A stretch of DNA of 64,000 bases from Antarcticimicrobium sediminis (GCF_004348975.1 NZ_SMFP01000013.1:23918-87917); one strand, 5' to 3'; shown: positions 48,096 through 56,650, counted from the stretch's first letter. The notes: generated by a model from the sequence alone, not told the origin. Program-made: numbers and translations.

Positions 48096-48770
48096 TCAGG
48101 TCTTGGGCAGGTGCGACATCACGTGGTGGAATTTTTCACCCTGCACCGCGACGTGATCGCGCAAAAGAGCAGCGGCCTGCGTGGCGTCTCCGGCGCTGAT
48201 CGCTCCGACGATGGCAGCGTGTTCGTCCATGGATTGCTGTAGTCGCCCGCGCAGGAATAGTTGCATCCGGCGATAGGGTTTTAACCGCCGATGCAGGCGC
48301 GAAGCCTCTTGTTCCAGATAGCCGTTTCCGGACTGGGCATAGAGCAGATGATGGAAAATCCCGTTCTTGAGATAGTACAGGTCGATGTCGCCAGCGTCGC
48401 AGGCCGCGCGGCATTCGATCTCGGCCTGTCGCAGCTCGGCGATGTCCGCATCGGTGGCCCGGCGGGCGGCGAGGCGGCCACAAGCGGCTTCCAACTCGGC
48501 CATGACCTCGAACATTTCAAGGATCTCAACCGGTGAGCTGACGCGAACAAACACCCCCCGGCGTGGCTGCTGGACCACCAGCCCGGACTGGGCAAGCCGA
48601 TGAAAAGCCTCCCGAATTGGTGTGCGCGAGACGTTGTGCTCTTCGGCCAGGCTGGCTTCGTCCAGTCGGGCGCCCGGAGCAAATCGGCCGGTAAGGATCT
48701 GGTCCTCCAGCGTCTGCGCGATCTGGTCCGAGCGGCTGCGCTGCTCGAGGGGGTCAATATCCGATTTCAT
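48096..48770 (-). CDS. matR: GntR family (FCD) regulator of malonate genes, MatR-like
   Basis: A 224-residue regulator. The winged HTH (DEASLAEEHNVSRTPIREAFHRL) is near residues 38-60 and the FCD effector domain covers residues 85-215, with metal-ligand-like HHLLY and DEHAAIVGAI. It diverges from matPQMAB, and MatR of rhizobia is a GntR protein controlling malonate genes. I use ATG at 48770. There is no strong ribosome-binding site, and a TTG at 48806 in frame is an alternative. Confidence 0.85.
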   Translation of the reverse strand: MKSDIDPLEQRSRSDQIAQTLEDQILTGRFAPGARLDEASLAEEHNVSRTPIREAFHRLAQSGLVVQQPRRGVFVRVSSPVEILEMFEVMAELEAACGRLAARRATDADIAELRQAEIECRAACDAGDIDLYYLKNGIFHHLLYAQSGNGYLEQEASRLHRRLKPYRRMQLFLRGRLQQSMDEHAAIVGAISAGDATQAAALLRDHVAVQGEKFHHVMSHLPKT

Positions 48771-48775
48771 AGTTT

Positions 48776-48796
48776 TCGTATACAAGACGGTTGACA
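48776..48796 (+). promoter_or_regulatory. Candidate GntR operator and -35 box for the mat operon
   Basis: TCGTATACAA (48776-48785) is one mismatch from the palindrome TTGTATACAA, typical of GntR/FCD sites. It is followed 5 bp later by TTGACA (48791-48796), a perfect -35 hexamer. The -10 region (around CCTTCT) is weak. A repressor here would block both directions. Confidence 0.5.
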
Positions 48797-48868
48797 AGGT
48801 ACGCAATCCCTTGCCTTCTTAGCGCCATCGAGCGCCAGGAGGAGAACGGCGCTTTGGGAGGAGATACC

Positions 48869-49861
48869 ATGACCAGACGTGTTTTCGCGGCGAGCGCTCT
48901 CGCCGTTCTTGTCGCTACGGGTGCCGCCAATGGGGCCTGGGCTGAAACGTTGAAACTTTCGCATCAGTGGTCCGAAGGCGATGTGCGCCATCAGGTGGCG
49001 CAGATGGTGGCGGACGATGTCAAGGCGGCCGGTGTTGATCTGGAGATCCAGATCTTTCCGAACCAGACCCTGTTCAAGGCGCGCGAGCAGTATACCCCGC
49101 TCAGCCGCGGACAGCTCGACATGACGATTTTTCCGCTGTCCTATGCTGGTGGCCAACAACCCGCTTATAACCTGACGTTGATGCCTGGTCTGGTGAAAAA
49201 CCATGACCACGGCGCGCGCCTGTCGGCGGCCCCCTTCATGGGCAAGATTGAAGAGATCATGGCTGAAGACGACGTGAAGACGCTGGTACACGGCTATCTC
49301 GCCGGTGGCTTTGGCTCGACTGAAGGCTGCATCACCAACCCGGCCGATGTCGAGGGCGTGACAATTCGCGCCGCGGGCAAGTCGTTCGAACAGATGCTGG
49401 CCGGGGCAGGGGCTTCGATCAGCTCGATGGCCTCGTCCGAGGTCTATTCCGCGCTGCAAACCGGGGTTCTGGACGCGGCCAACACCTCGTCGGAAAGCTT
49501 TCTGAGCTATCGCCTGTACGAGCAGCTGAAGTGTTATACCCCCGCCGGTGAAACCGCGCTGTGGTTCATGTATCAGCCGCTGTTGATCAATAAGACCACC
49601 TTTGACGATCTGACGCCGGAACAGCAAAAGGCGCTGAGCGATGCCTCGGCCAAGGCTGAAACCTGGTATCTGGCGCAGGCCAAGGAAGGTGACGCGCTTA
49701 CCACCAAGGCGTTCAGGGATGCTGGCGTTGAAATCGCCGAAATGACCGTCGCGGATTTTGACGCCTGGCGTGAATTGGCAAAGACCACCTCTTATCCGGC
49801 CTTTGCCAAGTCGGTTGATGGCGGTCAGGAACTGCTCGATATGGCGCTGTCAGTCGAATGA
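48869..49861 (+). CDS. matP: TRAP transporter substrate-binding protein, DctP family (malonate)
   Basis: A 330-residue periplasmic receptor with a signal peptide (cleavage near ...GAWA, residue 24). LKLSHQWSEGDVRHQVAQMVADDV and VTIRAAGKSFEQMLAGAGAS (the R-x-A-G arginine that clamps a ligand carboxylate) are DctP-type. The start follows GGGAGGAG. It is first in an operon with malonyl-CoA decarboxylase and synthetase, matching rhizobial matPQMAB, so malonate is the likely ligand. Confidence 0.9.
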   Translation: MTRRVFAASALAVLVATGAANGAWAETLKLSHQWSEGDVRHQVAQMVADDVKAAGVDLEIQIFPNQTLFKAREQYTPLSRGQLDMTIFPLSYAGGQQPAYNLTLMPGLVKNHDHGARLSAAPFMGKIEEIMAEDDVKTLVHGYLAGGFGSTEGCITNPADVEGVTIRAAGKSFEQMLAGAGASISSMASSEVYSALQTGVLDAANTSSESFLSYRLYEQLKCYTPAGETALWFMYQPLLINKTTFDDLTPEQQKALSDASAKAETWYLAQAKEGDALTTKAFRDAGVEIAEMTVADFDAWRELAKTTSYPAFAKSVDGGQELLDMALSVE

Positions 49862-50457
49862 AGCCAGCACCTGTCGCCCATGCGCCGGCGGGTGCGAACT
49901 CCGGTGCGCAAGGACTGCGCACCGGCGATCGACCGCCGCTTGTCCTGCGCGCCGCCCATGCGATTTCGACCCTGTTCGGCGTCGCCGCGGCGGTCATGAT
50001 CCTGGCCTCGGTGCTGATCACCTGCCACATGATCTTTGTGCGCGGCGTGCTCGGCCGATCGACGGTCTGGCAGACCGAAGCGGTGATCTATCTGATGATC
50101 GGGGCGACCCTGCTGGGCCTTCCCTATGTCCAGAAGTTGCGCGGCCATGTCGGCGTTGACCTGCTACCGCAAATGCTGCCGCCGCTCGCCCGGCGCGTTC
50201 TGGTTGTCATCGTAATGCTTGCCACGATCGCCATGGTGGCCGCGATGGTCTGGTACGGGTGGGAGATGTTCCACCTGGCCTGGAAACGCGGCTGGAAATC
50301 TGAATCGGTCTGGGCCTTCCCGCTTTGGATCACTTACCTTTCGGTTCCGCTTGGATTCGGGCTGTACCTTGTGCAGCTCCTGGCTGACCTCTGGATGGCC
50401 AGCTTTGCCCCGCGCGAAGAAATCCCGGATCCTCAACTTGAACGGAGCCCCGACTGA
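49858..50457 (+). CDS. matQ: TRAP transporter small permease, DctQ family
   Basis: A 199-residue membrane protein with four hydrophobic helices from about residue 35 (LFGVAAAVMILASVLITCHMIFV, then VIYLMIGATLLGLPYVQ). It pairs with the large permease. It overlaps matP by ATGA and its stop shares one base with the matM start. Confidence 0.9.
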   Translation: MKPAPVAHAPAGANSGAQGLRTGDRPPLVLRAAHAISTLFGVAAAVMILASVLITCHMIFVRGVLGRSTVWQTEAVIYLMIGATLLGLPYVQKLRGHVGVDLLPQMLPPLARRVLVVIVMLATIAMVAAMVWYGWEMFHLAWKRGWKSESVWAFPLWITYLSVPLGFGLYLVQLLADLWMASFAPREEIPDPQLERSPD

Positions 50458-51776
50458 TGGAGCCTTTGACCCTCGGTCTTCTGGTGGCAATTGCCACGGT
50501 TGTCGTGCTGTTTTCCGGCGTTTCGGTGGCGGTTGGCCTGCTGATCGTCGCCACGCTGTTTCTGTGGATCTTTGATGGCGCTCGCTCGCTCGAAGCCTTG
50601 CCGGAACTTTTCTATGCCGAACTGAACAGCTTTGCGCTGTTGTCGATCCCGATGTTCATCATCATGGGGGCCGCCATCGCCTCGACCCGGGCGGGCCCGG
50701 ATCTGTACGAGGCGCTGGAACGCTGGCTGACCAAGGTGCCAGGCGGGTTGGTGGTGTCGAACTTGGGCGCTTGTGCGCTGTTCGCCGCGATGTCGGGATC
50801 CAGCCCGGCCACCTGCGCCGCCATCGGCAAGATGGGTATTCCCGAAATGCGTCGGCGCGGCTATCCGCCCGAGGTTGCCGCAGGCTCTATCGCGGCGGGC
50901 GGGACGCTCGGGATTTTGATCCCGCCGTCGGTCACCATGATCGTCTATGGCATTGCGACGGAAACTTCGATCGGGCGGCTGTTTCTGGCCGGGGTGATGC
51001 CGGGGGTGCTGTTGACCCTGCTGTTTATCGCCTGGGCGATCTTCGACACCTGGCGGCGTGGCGCTGCCAGTGCGGCGCTGAGCTCGGCCAAGTATACTTG
51101 GCGCCAGCGGTTCGAGATTCTGCCGCGCGTGCTGCCATTTCTGGCCATTATCGCGGGCGTTCTCTATGCGCTTTACGGCGGTGTCGCGACGCCGTCCGAG
51201 ACCGCAGCCGTGGGGGCCTTGCTGTGCATATTTGCCGCCATCGTCATCTATCGCATGTTCAATGCCCATGACTTGTGGATCGTGCTGCGGGATTCCACCC
51301 GTGAAAGCGTGATGATCCTGTTCATCATCGGCGCGGCCGGGGTGTTCAGCTTTATGCTGTCGTCGCTTTTCGTCACCCAATCGGTGGCACAATGGATCGC
51401 CGCGCTGGACGTGAACCGTTGGGTTCTGATGGCGGTCATCAACCTGTTCCTGCTGGTCGCCGGGTTCTTTCTACCGCCTGTTGCGGTGATCTTGATGTCG
51501 GCACCGATCCTGCTGCCAATCATCACCTCTGCCGGGTTTGATCCCTATTGGTTCGCCGTGATTGTCACGATCAACATGGAAATCGGATTGATCACGCCGC
51601 CGGTCGGACTGAACCTGTACGTTATCAACGGCATTGCCCCCGATATTTCGTTGCGGCAGGTGCTGGTGGGGTCGATGCCCTTTGTCGGCTGCATGATCCT
51701 TGCTATCGTTCTGCTTTCGATATTTCCGGGCATCGCCACCTGGCTACCCGAAGCGGTGATGGGGGTTGCGCTATGA
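50457..51776 (+). CDS. matM: TRAP transporter large permease, DctM family
   Basis: A 439-residue membrane protein with the DctM features FAAMSGSSPATCAAIGKMGIPEM near residue 100, GGTLGILIPPSVTMIVYG near residue 145 and EIGLITPPVGLNLYVING near residue 370. It catalyses ion-coupled uptake of the ligand delivered by MatP. It overlaps the decarboxylase gene by ATGA. Confidence 0.93.
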   Translation: MEPLTLGLLVAIATVVVLFSGVSVAVGLLIVATLFLWIFDGARSLEALPELFYAELNSFALLSIPMFIIMGAAIASTRAGPDLYEALERWLTKVPGGLVVSNLGACALFAAMSGSSPATCAAIGKMGIPEMRRRGYPPEVAAGSIAAGGTLGILIPPSVTMIVYGIATETSIGRLFLAGVMPGVLLTLLFIAWAIFDTWRRGAASAALSSAKYTWRQRFEILPRVLPFLAIIAGVLYALYGGVATPSETAAVGALLCIFAAIVIYRMFNAHDLWIVLRDSTRESVMILFIIGAAGVFSFMLSSLFVTQSVAQWIAALDVNRWVLMAVINLFLLVAGFFLPPVAVILMSAPILLPIITSAGFDPYWFAVIVTINMEIGLITPPVGLNLYVINGIAPDISLRQVLVGSMPFVGCMILAIVLLSIFPGIATWLPEAVMGVAL

Positions 51777-53014
51777 GCCTATTGTCCGATGTTCTTGCGA
51801 CGCTGACATCGCGCAATCTTCGGCGCCGGATGCTGTCTGGCCCCGATAGCCGCAGCACCGAGGCGCTGATTGCGGACCTGTTGTCGGGGCATGGCGAGAT
51901 TTCCGGCATGACGACGGCGGCGCAGATCCTTGACCGCTATAGCGAGATGGAGGACGAGGCCAAGATTGCCTTCTTCGATCATCTCTCGAACGCGCTGGGG
52001 ATCGACCCCGCAAATGTGCGTGCCGCGCTTGATGCCTTTGAAGCAGAGCCCGGGAAAAAGAGCTATGGTGCCTTTCTCAAGGCGGCTGAACCGGCCCGGC
52101 AAGAGTTGGCGCGGCGGCTGAACCGGGTGCCGGGGGCGACGCCCCAGCTCGTCGCCATGCGCAACGACCTGTTGCGGCTGATCCCGAAAAGCGATCCGCG
52201 CGCCCGGATCGATCTTGATTTCCAGCACTTGTTTTCTTCGTGGTTCAACCGAGGCTTTCTGGTGCTGCGCCGGATCAGTTGGGAAAGCCCGGCACATATC
52301 CTTGAAAAGATCATCGCTTATGAGGCGGTGCATGCGATCCATTCCTGGGCCGATCTGCGCCGCCGGGTCGAACCATCGGATCGCCGCTGCTTTACCTTTT
52401 TCCACCCGGCGATGCCGGACGAGCCGCTGATTTTCGTCGAAGTCGCCCTGACCAAGGGCATCCCCGGATCGGTTCAAACCCTGTTGGCCGAAGATCGCGC
52501 CGAGCTTGCGGCAGAGGAGGCGGATACGGCGGTGTTCTACTCCATCTCGAACTGTCAGGCTGGGCTGGCCGGTATCTCCTTTGGCAACTCGCTGATCAAG
52601 CAGGTGGCCGAAGGACTGGCCGCCGAACTGCCCAACCTCACGACCTTCGTCACGCTTTCTCCGATCCCGACCTTGACGAAATGGATGCAGGGTGAGGGCA
52701 TCGACCCCACCACGCTAACCGCGGAGGAGCAAAAAGCACTCGCGGCGCGGTTCCTGCTGACGGCCAAGCGCGCCGATGGCATGCCCTATGATCCGGTGGC
52801 GCGCTTTCACCTAGGCAACGGGGCTTATGTCTTTGCGGTTCATGCCGGTGCGGACCTGTCCGACAAGGGCATCGCCGAAAGTGCCGGCGTGATGGTCAAT
52901 TACCGTTATGAGGCGGAAAATATCGTTGAAAATCATGAACGTTTCGCCGCCCGGCAGGAAGTGGTGGCAAGCAAGGCGGTCAAGGCGTTGGTGAAAACGC
53001 CGACCGCGGCCTGA
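51773..53014 (+). CDS. matA: Malonyl-CoA decarboxylase
   Basis: A 413-residue enzyme that converts malonyl-CoA to acetyl-CoA and CO2. An N-terminal helical domain (residues 1-150) is followed by a GNAT-like catalytic domain with FFHPAMPDEPLIFVEVALTKG near residue 205 and YSISNCQAGLAGISFGN near residue 255. The start at 51773 overlaps the matM stop (ATGA). It works with the following synthetase to turn imported malonate into acetyl-CoA. Confidence 0.94.
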   Translation: MSLLSDVLATLTSRNLRRRMLSGPDSRSTEALIADLLSGHGEISGMTTAAQILDRYSEMEDEAKIAFFDHLSNALGIDPANVRAALDAFEAEPGKKSYGAFLKAAEPARQELARRLNRVPGATPQLVAMRNDLLRLIPKSDPRARIDLDFQHLFSSWFNRGFLVLRRISWESPAHILEKIIAYEAVHAIHSWADLRRRVEPSDRRCFTFFHPAMPDEPLIFVEVALTKGIPGSVQTLLAEDRAELAAEEADTAVFYSISNCQAGLAGISFGNSLIKQVAEGLAAELPNLTTFVTLSPIPTLTKWMQGEGIDPTTLTAEEQKALAARFLLTAKRADGMPYDPVARFHLGNGAYVFAVHAGADLSDKGIAESAGVMVNYRYEAENIVENHERFAARQEVVASKAVKALVKTPTAA

Positions 53015-53028
53015 AAGGAGATCCCAAA

Positions 53029-54534
53029 TTGGCAAACCCGCTTTATGACCGGCTGTTCGGTCCGCTCAAAGGCCGTACATCCAACTTTCTGACGCTGGCT
53101 GATGGTCGAACAATGACCGGGGATGCGTTCCTGCGCATGGCCGCGCAACAGGCCGGGGCCCTTGCCGAGATCGGCCTTGTCGCCGGAGATCGGCTCGCCG
53201 TTCAGGTGGAAAAATCACCCGAAGCGCTGGCGCTTTATGGTGCCTGCGTGATGTCGGGCGTGGTCTTCCTGCCACTGAACACTGCCTATACGGCGGATGA
53301 GTTGGAGTATTTTATCGGCGATAGCGCGGCTGGCGCGGTGATCTGTGGTCCCGGCGCTGAAGAGACCGTGCGCCGGATCTCTGGGTCCGCTGTTGTGCTG
53401 ACGTTGGATGCGGCCGGAGGCGGTAGCCTGACCGAGGCCGCCGCACGACAGCCCGAACAGTTCACCCCGGTCGCCCGAGGAGAGGAGGATCTGGCCGCGC
53501 TGCTTTATACGTCAGGGACGACGGGCCGGTCCAAGGGGGCGATGCTCAGCCAGTCAAACCTGTTGTCGAATGCGCTGACGCTGGTCGAGGAATGGAGGTT
53601 CACGGCAGAGGATGTCCTGCTGCACGTGTTGCCGATCTTTCACACCCACGGGCTTTTCGTTGCCTCGAATGTGGCGTTGGCCTCGGGCGCATCGATGATC
53701 TTTCTGCCCAAGTTTGACGTGAACACGGTTCTGCATCATTTGCCGCATTCGACCACAATGATGGGCGTGCCGACCTTCTATACCCGACTGTTGGCAGACG
53801 CCCGGTTCGACAAGGATCTGTGCAAATCCATGCGCTTGTTCACCTCGGGGTCCGCGCCTTTGCTGGCAGACACCCACCGCGCCTTCGAGGCCCGGACCGG
53901 CCATCGCATCCTTGAACGCTACGGGATGACCGAAACCAACATGAACACCTCGAACCCCTATGACGGCGAACGCCGCGCCGGGACCGTGGGCTTTCCGCTG
54001 CCGGGGGTCGAATTGAAGATCACGGATCCCGACACCGGCGTGACCCTGCCGGATGGTGCTGCTGGGATCATCGAAGTGCGCGGACCGAACGTGTTTCAAG
54101 GCTATTGGCAGATGCCGGAGAAAACCAAGGCCGAGTTGCGTGACGACGGCTTTTTCATCACCGGAGATATCGGAGAGATCGACGCAGACGGCTATGTGCA
54201 GATCGTCGGGCGCGCCAAGGATCTGATCATTTCCGGTGGCTACAACATCTATCCCAAAGAAATCGAGCTGATACTCGATGAGCAACCGGGGGTTCTGGAA
54301 AGCGCGGTTGTCGGCGTGCCGCATCCTGATTTCGGTGAGGGCGTGGTGGGGGTTCTGGTGGCAGAGCCAGGTGCCAAACCGGATCTGGACGCGATCCGCG
54401 CCGCCGTGGGGGAACGGCTGGCAAAGTTCAAACAACCCAAAGTGCTGGAGGTGGTCACCGAACTGCCGCGTAACACCATGGGCAAAGTGCAGAAGAACCT
54501 GCTGCGCGATCAGTTCGCCGGTGTGTTCCTGTGA
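53029..54534 (+). CDS. matB: Malonyl-CoA synthetase (acyl-CoA ligase)
   Basis: A 501-residue ANL-family ligase that makes malonyl-CoA from malonate, ATP and CoA. The P-loop is YTSGTTGRSKGAM near residue 159, followed by ERYGMTETNMN near residue 299, TGDIGEIDADGYV near residue 380 and PRNTMGKVQK near residue 483. The length fits MatB. The start is TTG at 53029, 8 bases after AAAGGAG, with the protein beginning ANPLYDRLFG. It closes the mat operon. Confidence 0.94.
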   Translation: MANPLYDRLFGPLKGRTSNFLTLADGRTMTGDAFLRMAAQQAGALAEIGLVAGDRLAVQVEKSPEALALYGACVMSGVVFLPLNTAYTADELEYFIGDSAAGAVICGPGAEETVRRISGSAVVLTLDAAGGGSLTEAAARQPEQFTPVARGEEDLAALLYTSGTTGRSKGAMLSQSNLLSNALTLVEEWRFTAEDVLLHVLPIFHTHGLFVASNVALASGASMIFLPKFDVNTVLHHLPHSTTMMGVPTFYTRLLADARFDKDLCKSMRLFTSGSAPLLADTHRAFEARTGHRILERYGMTETNMNTSNPYDGERRAGTVGFPLPGVELKITDPDTGVTLPDGAAGIIEVRGPNVFQGYWQMPEKTKAELRDDGFFITGDIGEIDADGYVQIVGRAKDLIISGGYNIYPKEIELILDEQPGVLESAVVGVPHPDFGEGVVGVLVAEPGAKPDLDAIRAAVGERLAKFKQPKVLEVVTELPRNTMGKVQKNLLRDQFAGVFL

Positions 54535-54587
54535 ACGCGACGTGAACTGCGGCTGCAACGGTGTGCAAGGGTGATTTTTCTAGTAGT

Positions 54588-54616
54588 GGGTCACTTTGAA
54601 ATTAGAAAGTGAACCC
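54588..54616. terminator. Imperfect hairpin after matB
   Basis: GGGTCACTTT pairs with AAAGTGAACCC (one bulged A) around an 8-base loop, 54 bp after the matB stop. It may end the mat transcript. It may also belong to the insertion-rich DNA that starts here. Confidence 0.4.
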
Positions 54617-54667
54617 TCGCACGAGGCACCATTTGCACGGCGCGAGGATCGACACTATCTTGCACTC

Positions 54668-54786
54668 ATGGCAGATAAACCAAAGAGACCCAGTGAGCCA
54701 ACCAGCTTGCCAAGTTCATTGTAGACGTGGCGACGGGTGAGGACCCCGTGCATGAGCCGGACACGTCAGGGCAGCGCAAGGGTTGA
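54668..54786 (+). pseudogene. Frameshifted small conserved gene (MxxKPKRPxxPNQLAK type)
   Basis: ATG at 54668 begins MADKPKRPSEP and then, one base out of frame, continues as NQLAKFIVDVATGEDPVHEP to a TGA at 54786. Joined, this matches a small hypothetical family common in alphaproteobacteria (starting KPKRPRDPNQLAK). A one-base loss near 54699 explains the break, and the C-terminus is also lost. The family assignment is from memory and moderately sure. Confidence 0.5.
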
Positions 54787-54809
54787 CCTGCCGCCCGCTG
54801 GTCCCTCGT

Positions 54810-54995
54810 TCATAACGAGAGTCCGCAGGTTGATTTTTGGTAGTCGGGTTCGTCGCCCTGGGCAAGCGCGCCGGGCGCGGAGCCCTCAAATTGCTCAAGC
54901 GCTCGGCGCGCTTGCAGTGGCGTCTGGTTTCCGAGCGATGAGTGCGGCCTGACGGTGTTGTAGTCGTATCGCCAAAGGGCCAACTTTCGCCGTAT
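54810..54995 (-). pseudogene. IS3-family transposase OrfB, C-terminal remnant
   Basis: Reverse-strand reading gives LALWRYDYNTVRPHSSLG followed by NQTPLQARRALEQ and a stop at 54810. The YNxxRPHSSLG block is the signature C-terminus of IS3-family integrase-type transposases. Only about 60 residues remain. Upstream the frame is lost at about 55000, where an IS66 fragment begins. Confidence 0.75.
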
Positions 54996-55021
54996 CCGTC
55001 CGACTACGCAGCACTTGACGC

Positions 55022-55126
55022 CTATTGCGGCGTCCAGTTCCAGGGAGCGAGTTCGTCAATTCGGTTAATCTTGTGATCGGCGATACGCTCGAGAACCCAG
55101 GTGAGCCAGGCTTCGGGATTGACGTA
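55022..55126 (-). pseudogene. IS66-family TnpC C-terminal remnant
   Basis: Reverse-strand reading gives [20 protein letters not shown] and then [13 protein letters not shown] with a stop at 55022. The pattern xPxAWL-x3-L-xRI...IDELLPW is the C-terminal end of IS66 TnpC transposases. Its upstream end runs into the left copy of the 52-bp repeat. Confidence 0.65.
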
Positions 55127-55174
55127 ACCGCGCCATTGGCACCGCCTGCCTGACGGTGGGGCGATGATCTAAGA
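55123..55174 (+). repeat. 52-bp direct repeat, left copy
   Basis: Begins CGTAACCGCGCCATTGGCAC and ends GATGATCTAAGA. It is 50/52 identical to the copy at 56450-56501. Together they bracket the intact IS110-type element. Confidence 0.9.
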
Positions 55175-55185
55175 TGAAGTAGTTG

Positions 55186-56449
55186 CCGCCCTCCCCAGAC
55201 GGCATCGCAATGTGCCAAGGTCGTGGTGTTCAACGCCACGCGAAGAGGAGGACGGCGAGATGAAGGATATGATGATCGGGGTCGACCTGGCAAAGAATGT
55301 TTTCCAGGTTCATGGCGCCTTTCGAACAGGTGAGGTTCAGTTCCGCAAGAAACTTACGCGCAAGCAATTCTCCGCGTTTATGGCGCGGCAGCCATCCAGC
55401 ATGGTCATCTTTGAGGCATGCGGTGGCGCGCATTACTGGGCGCGTGTGATGGAAGAGCTTAGCCATGAAGTGAAGTTGATCGCCCCGCAATACGTGCGCC
55501 CGTTCGTCAAGCGTCAGAAAAATGATGCTGCCGATGCCGAGGCGATCGTCATTGCAGTCCGCCAGCCTGAGATGCGTTTCGTTGATCCCAAGACGGTTGA
55601 GCAGCAGTCCCGCGCGGCGGTCTTCCGTGCCCGAGAACGCTTGGTGCATCAGCGGACAGCGGATACGAACGCATTGCGGGCGCTCCTGTATGAGCACGGC
55701 CATGTGTTTCCCATAGGAATGCGTCACCTCAGTCGCATGACGGCGCTTGTTGAGGATGAGACCGTCGACTTGCATGCGCTGATCCGGGAAGAGTGCTTGG
55801 ACCTGCTGGCCCAAATTGCAGAGAAAACAGCGCGTATTGCCGAGCGCACCACGAAACTGAAGACGCTGGCCGCCGAGTCAGACAGGGCGCGCCGGCTACA
55901 GACTATGCCCGGTGTTGGCCCCCTGACTGCCGTTGCGCTGGAAGCGTTCGGCCCAGACATGGCGCAATTCAAAACCGGACGCGACTTTGCGGCTTGGTTG
56001 GGTTTGGTTCCAAGGCAACATTCCTCTGGAGGCAAAGAGCGCCTCGGACGGATGATAAAGGCTGGTCAGGCCGATATTCGGCGCCTCCTGATCATTGGGG
56101 CAATGTCACGACTGAACTGGGTCGGGCAGCGCACCATTGTGGAGGGTAGCTGGTTATCAAGGATGATGGCGCGCAAACCCAAGATGCTGGTCGCGATCGC
56201 GCTGGCCAACAAAATGGCCCGCCAGATATGGGCGATGTTGACGAAGAACGAAGATTACAGAGATCCGGCGCTGGCAGACGTGGCATGATGTCCATGTTGA
56301 ATTACTGGCAATGGCGCGAAGGGGAGTGTGAGAAGACGACGACCTGAATGGGCAAAACGATCGAACAGATCTGGATTGGGAAAACCAGTACGTGTCTTCG
56401 AGTTATGAAGCTCGCAACTAAGATTTGGACCCGATTCGCTGATCTCCAT
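55186..56449 (+). mobile_element. Intact IS110/IS1111-type insertion element (bounds approximate)
   Basis: Contains one full transposase, a short 5' non-coding end and about 160 bp of 3' non-coding sequence. The left end carries GACGGCATCGCAATGTGCCA at 55198-55217, shared (one mismatch) with the second element at 62098-62117, which marks a conserved terminus. No target duplication of normal type is seen, as expected for IS110. The exact ends are not proven. Confidence 0.7.
55260..56288 (+). CDS. IS110 family transposase (DEDD plus serine type)
   Basis: A 342-residue transposase. The N-terminal RuvC-like DEDD domain has GVDLAKNVFQVHG at residues 7-19, FEACGGAHYW near residue 50 and KNDAADAEAI near residue 88. 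The C-terminal Tnp domain has TMPGVGPLTAVALEAF near residue 214 and FAAWLGLVPRQHSSGGKERL near residue 243, with the conserved serine. The full-length C-terminus LARMMARKP...NKMARQIWAML-type ending is intact. The start follows GAGGAGGACGG. Likely active. Confidence 0.93.
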   Translation: MKDMMIGVDLAKNVFQVHGAFRTGEVQFRKKLTRKQFSAFMARQPSSMVIFEACGGAHYWARVMEELSHEVKLIAPQYVRPFVKRQKNDAADAEAIVIAVRQPEMRFVDPKTVEQQSRAAVFRARERLVHQRTADTNALRALLYEHGHVFPIGMRHLSRMTALVEDETVDLHALIREECLDLLAQIAEKTARIAERTTKLKTLAAESDRARRLQTMPGVGPLTAVALEAFGPDMAQFKTGRDFAAWLGLVPRQHSSGGKERLGRMIKAGQADIRRLLIIGAMSRLNWVGQRTIVEGSWLSRMMARKPKMLVAIALANKMARQIWAMLTKNEDYRDPALADVA

Positions 56450-56501
56450 CGTAACCGCGCCATTGGCACCGCCTGCCTGACGCTGGAGCGATGATCTAAG
56501 A
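56450..56501 (+). repeat. 52-bp direct repeat, right copy
   Basis: Same sequence as 55123-55174 with two substitutions, lying 162 bp after the transposase stop. The DNA to the right (another inverted repeat at 56498-56535) differs from that beyond the left copy. Confidence 0.9.
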
Positions 56502-56535
56502 CACGTGTTTAACTACGTCGTTAACGACGTGTCTT
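56498..56535. repeat. Inverted repeat AAGACACGT/ACGTGTCTT
   Basis: Perfect 9-bp arms at 56498-56506 and 56527-56535 with a 20-base loop that itself contains GTTTAAC and GTTAAC blocks. It lies at the junction beyond the right 52-bp repeat and 115 bp from the 3' end of the metallophosphoesterase gene. It could be a terminator or an element end. Confidence 0.6.
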
Positions 56536-56650
56536 ATGCGGGGTGGTCGATGCGTGGTGAAATTCTTGGATTTGAGCGGCGACGATTCTGGCGTGATGAG
56601 ATTGCGTGCCGATTGACAAGCATGCCGAAAAAGAAGGTCGAAGGTGACCA

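Noticed and set aside
48869..51776. C4-dicarboxylate (succinate/malate) TRAP transporter
   Set aside because: Coupled by overlapping codons to malonyl-CoA decarboxylase and followed by malonyl-CoA synthetase, so malonate is the better ligand.
55123..56501. 52-bp repeats as a target-site duplication of the IS110 element
   Set aside because: IS110-family recombination does not create long duplications, and the copies carry two differences. Reported as repeats only.
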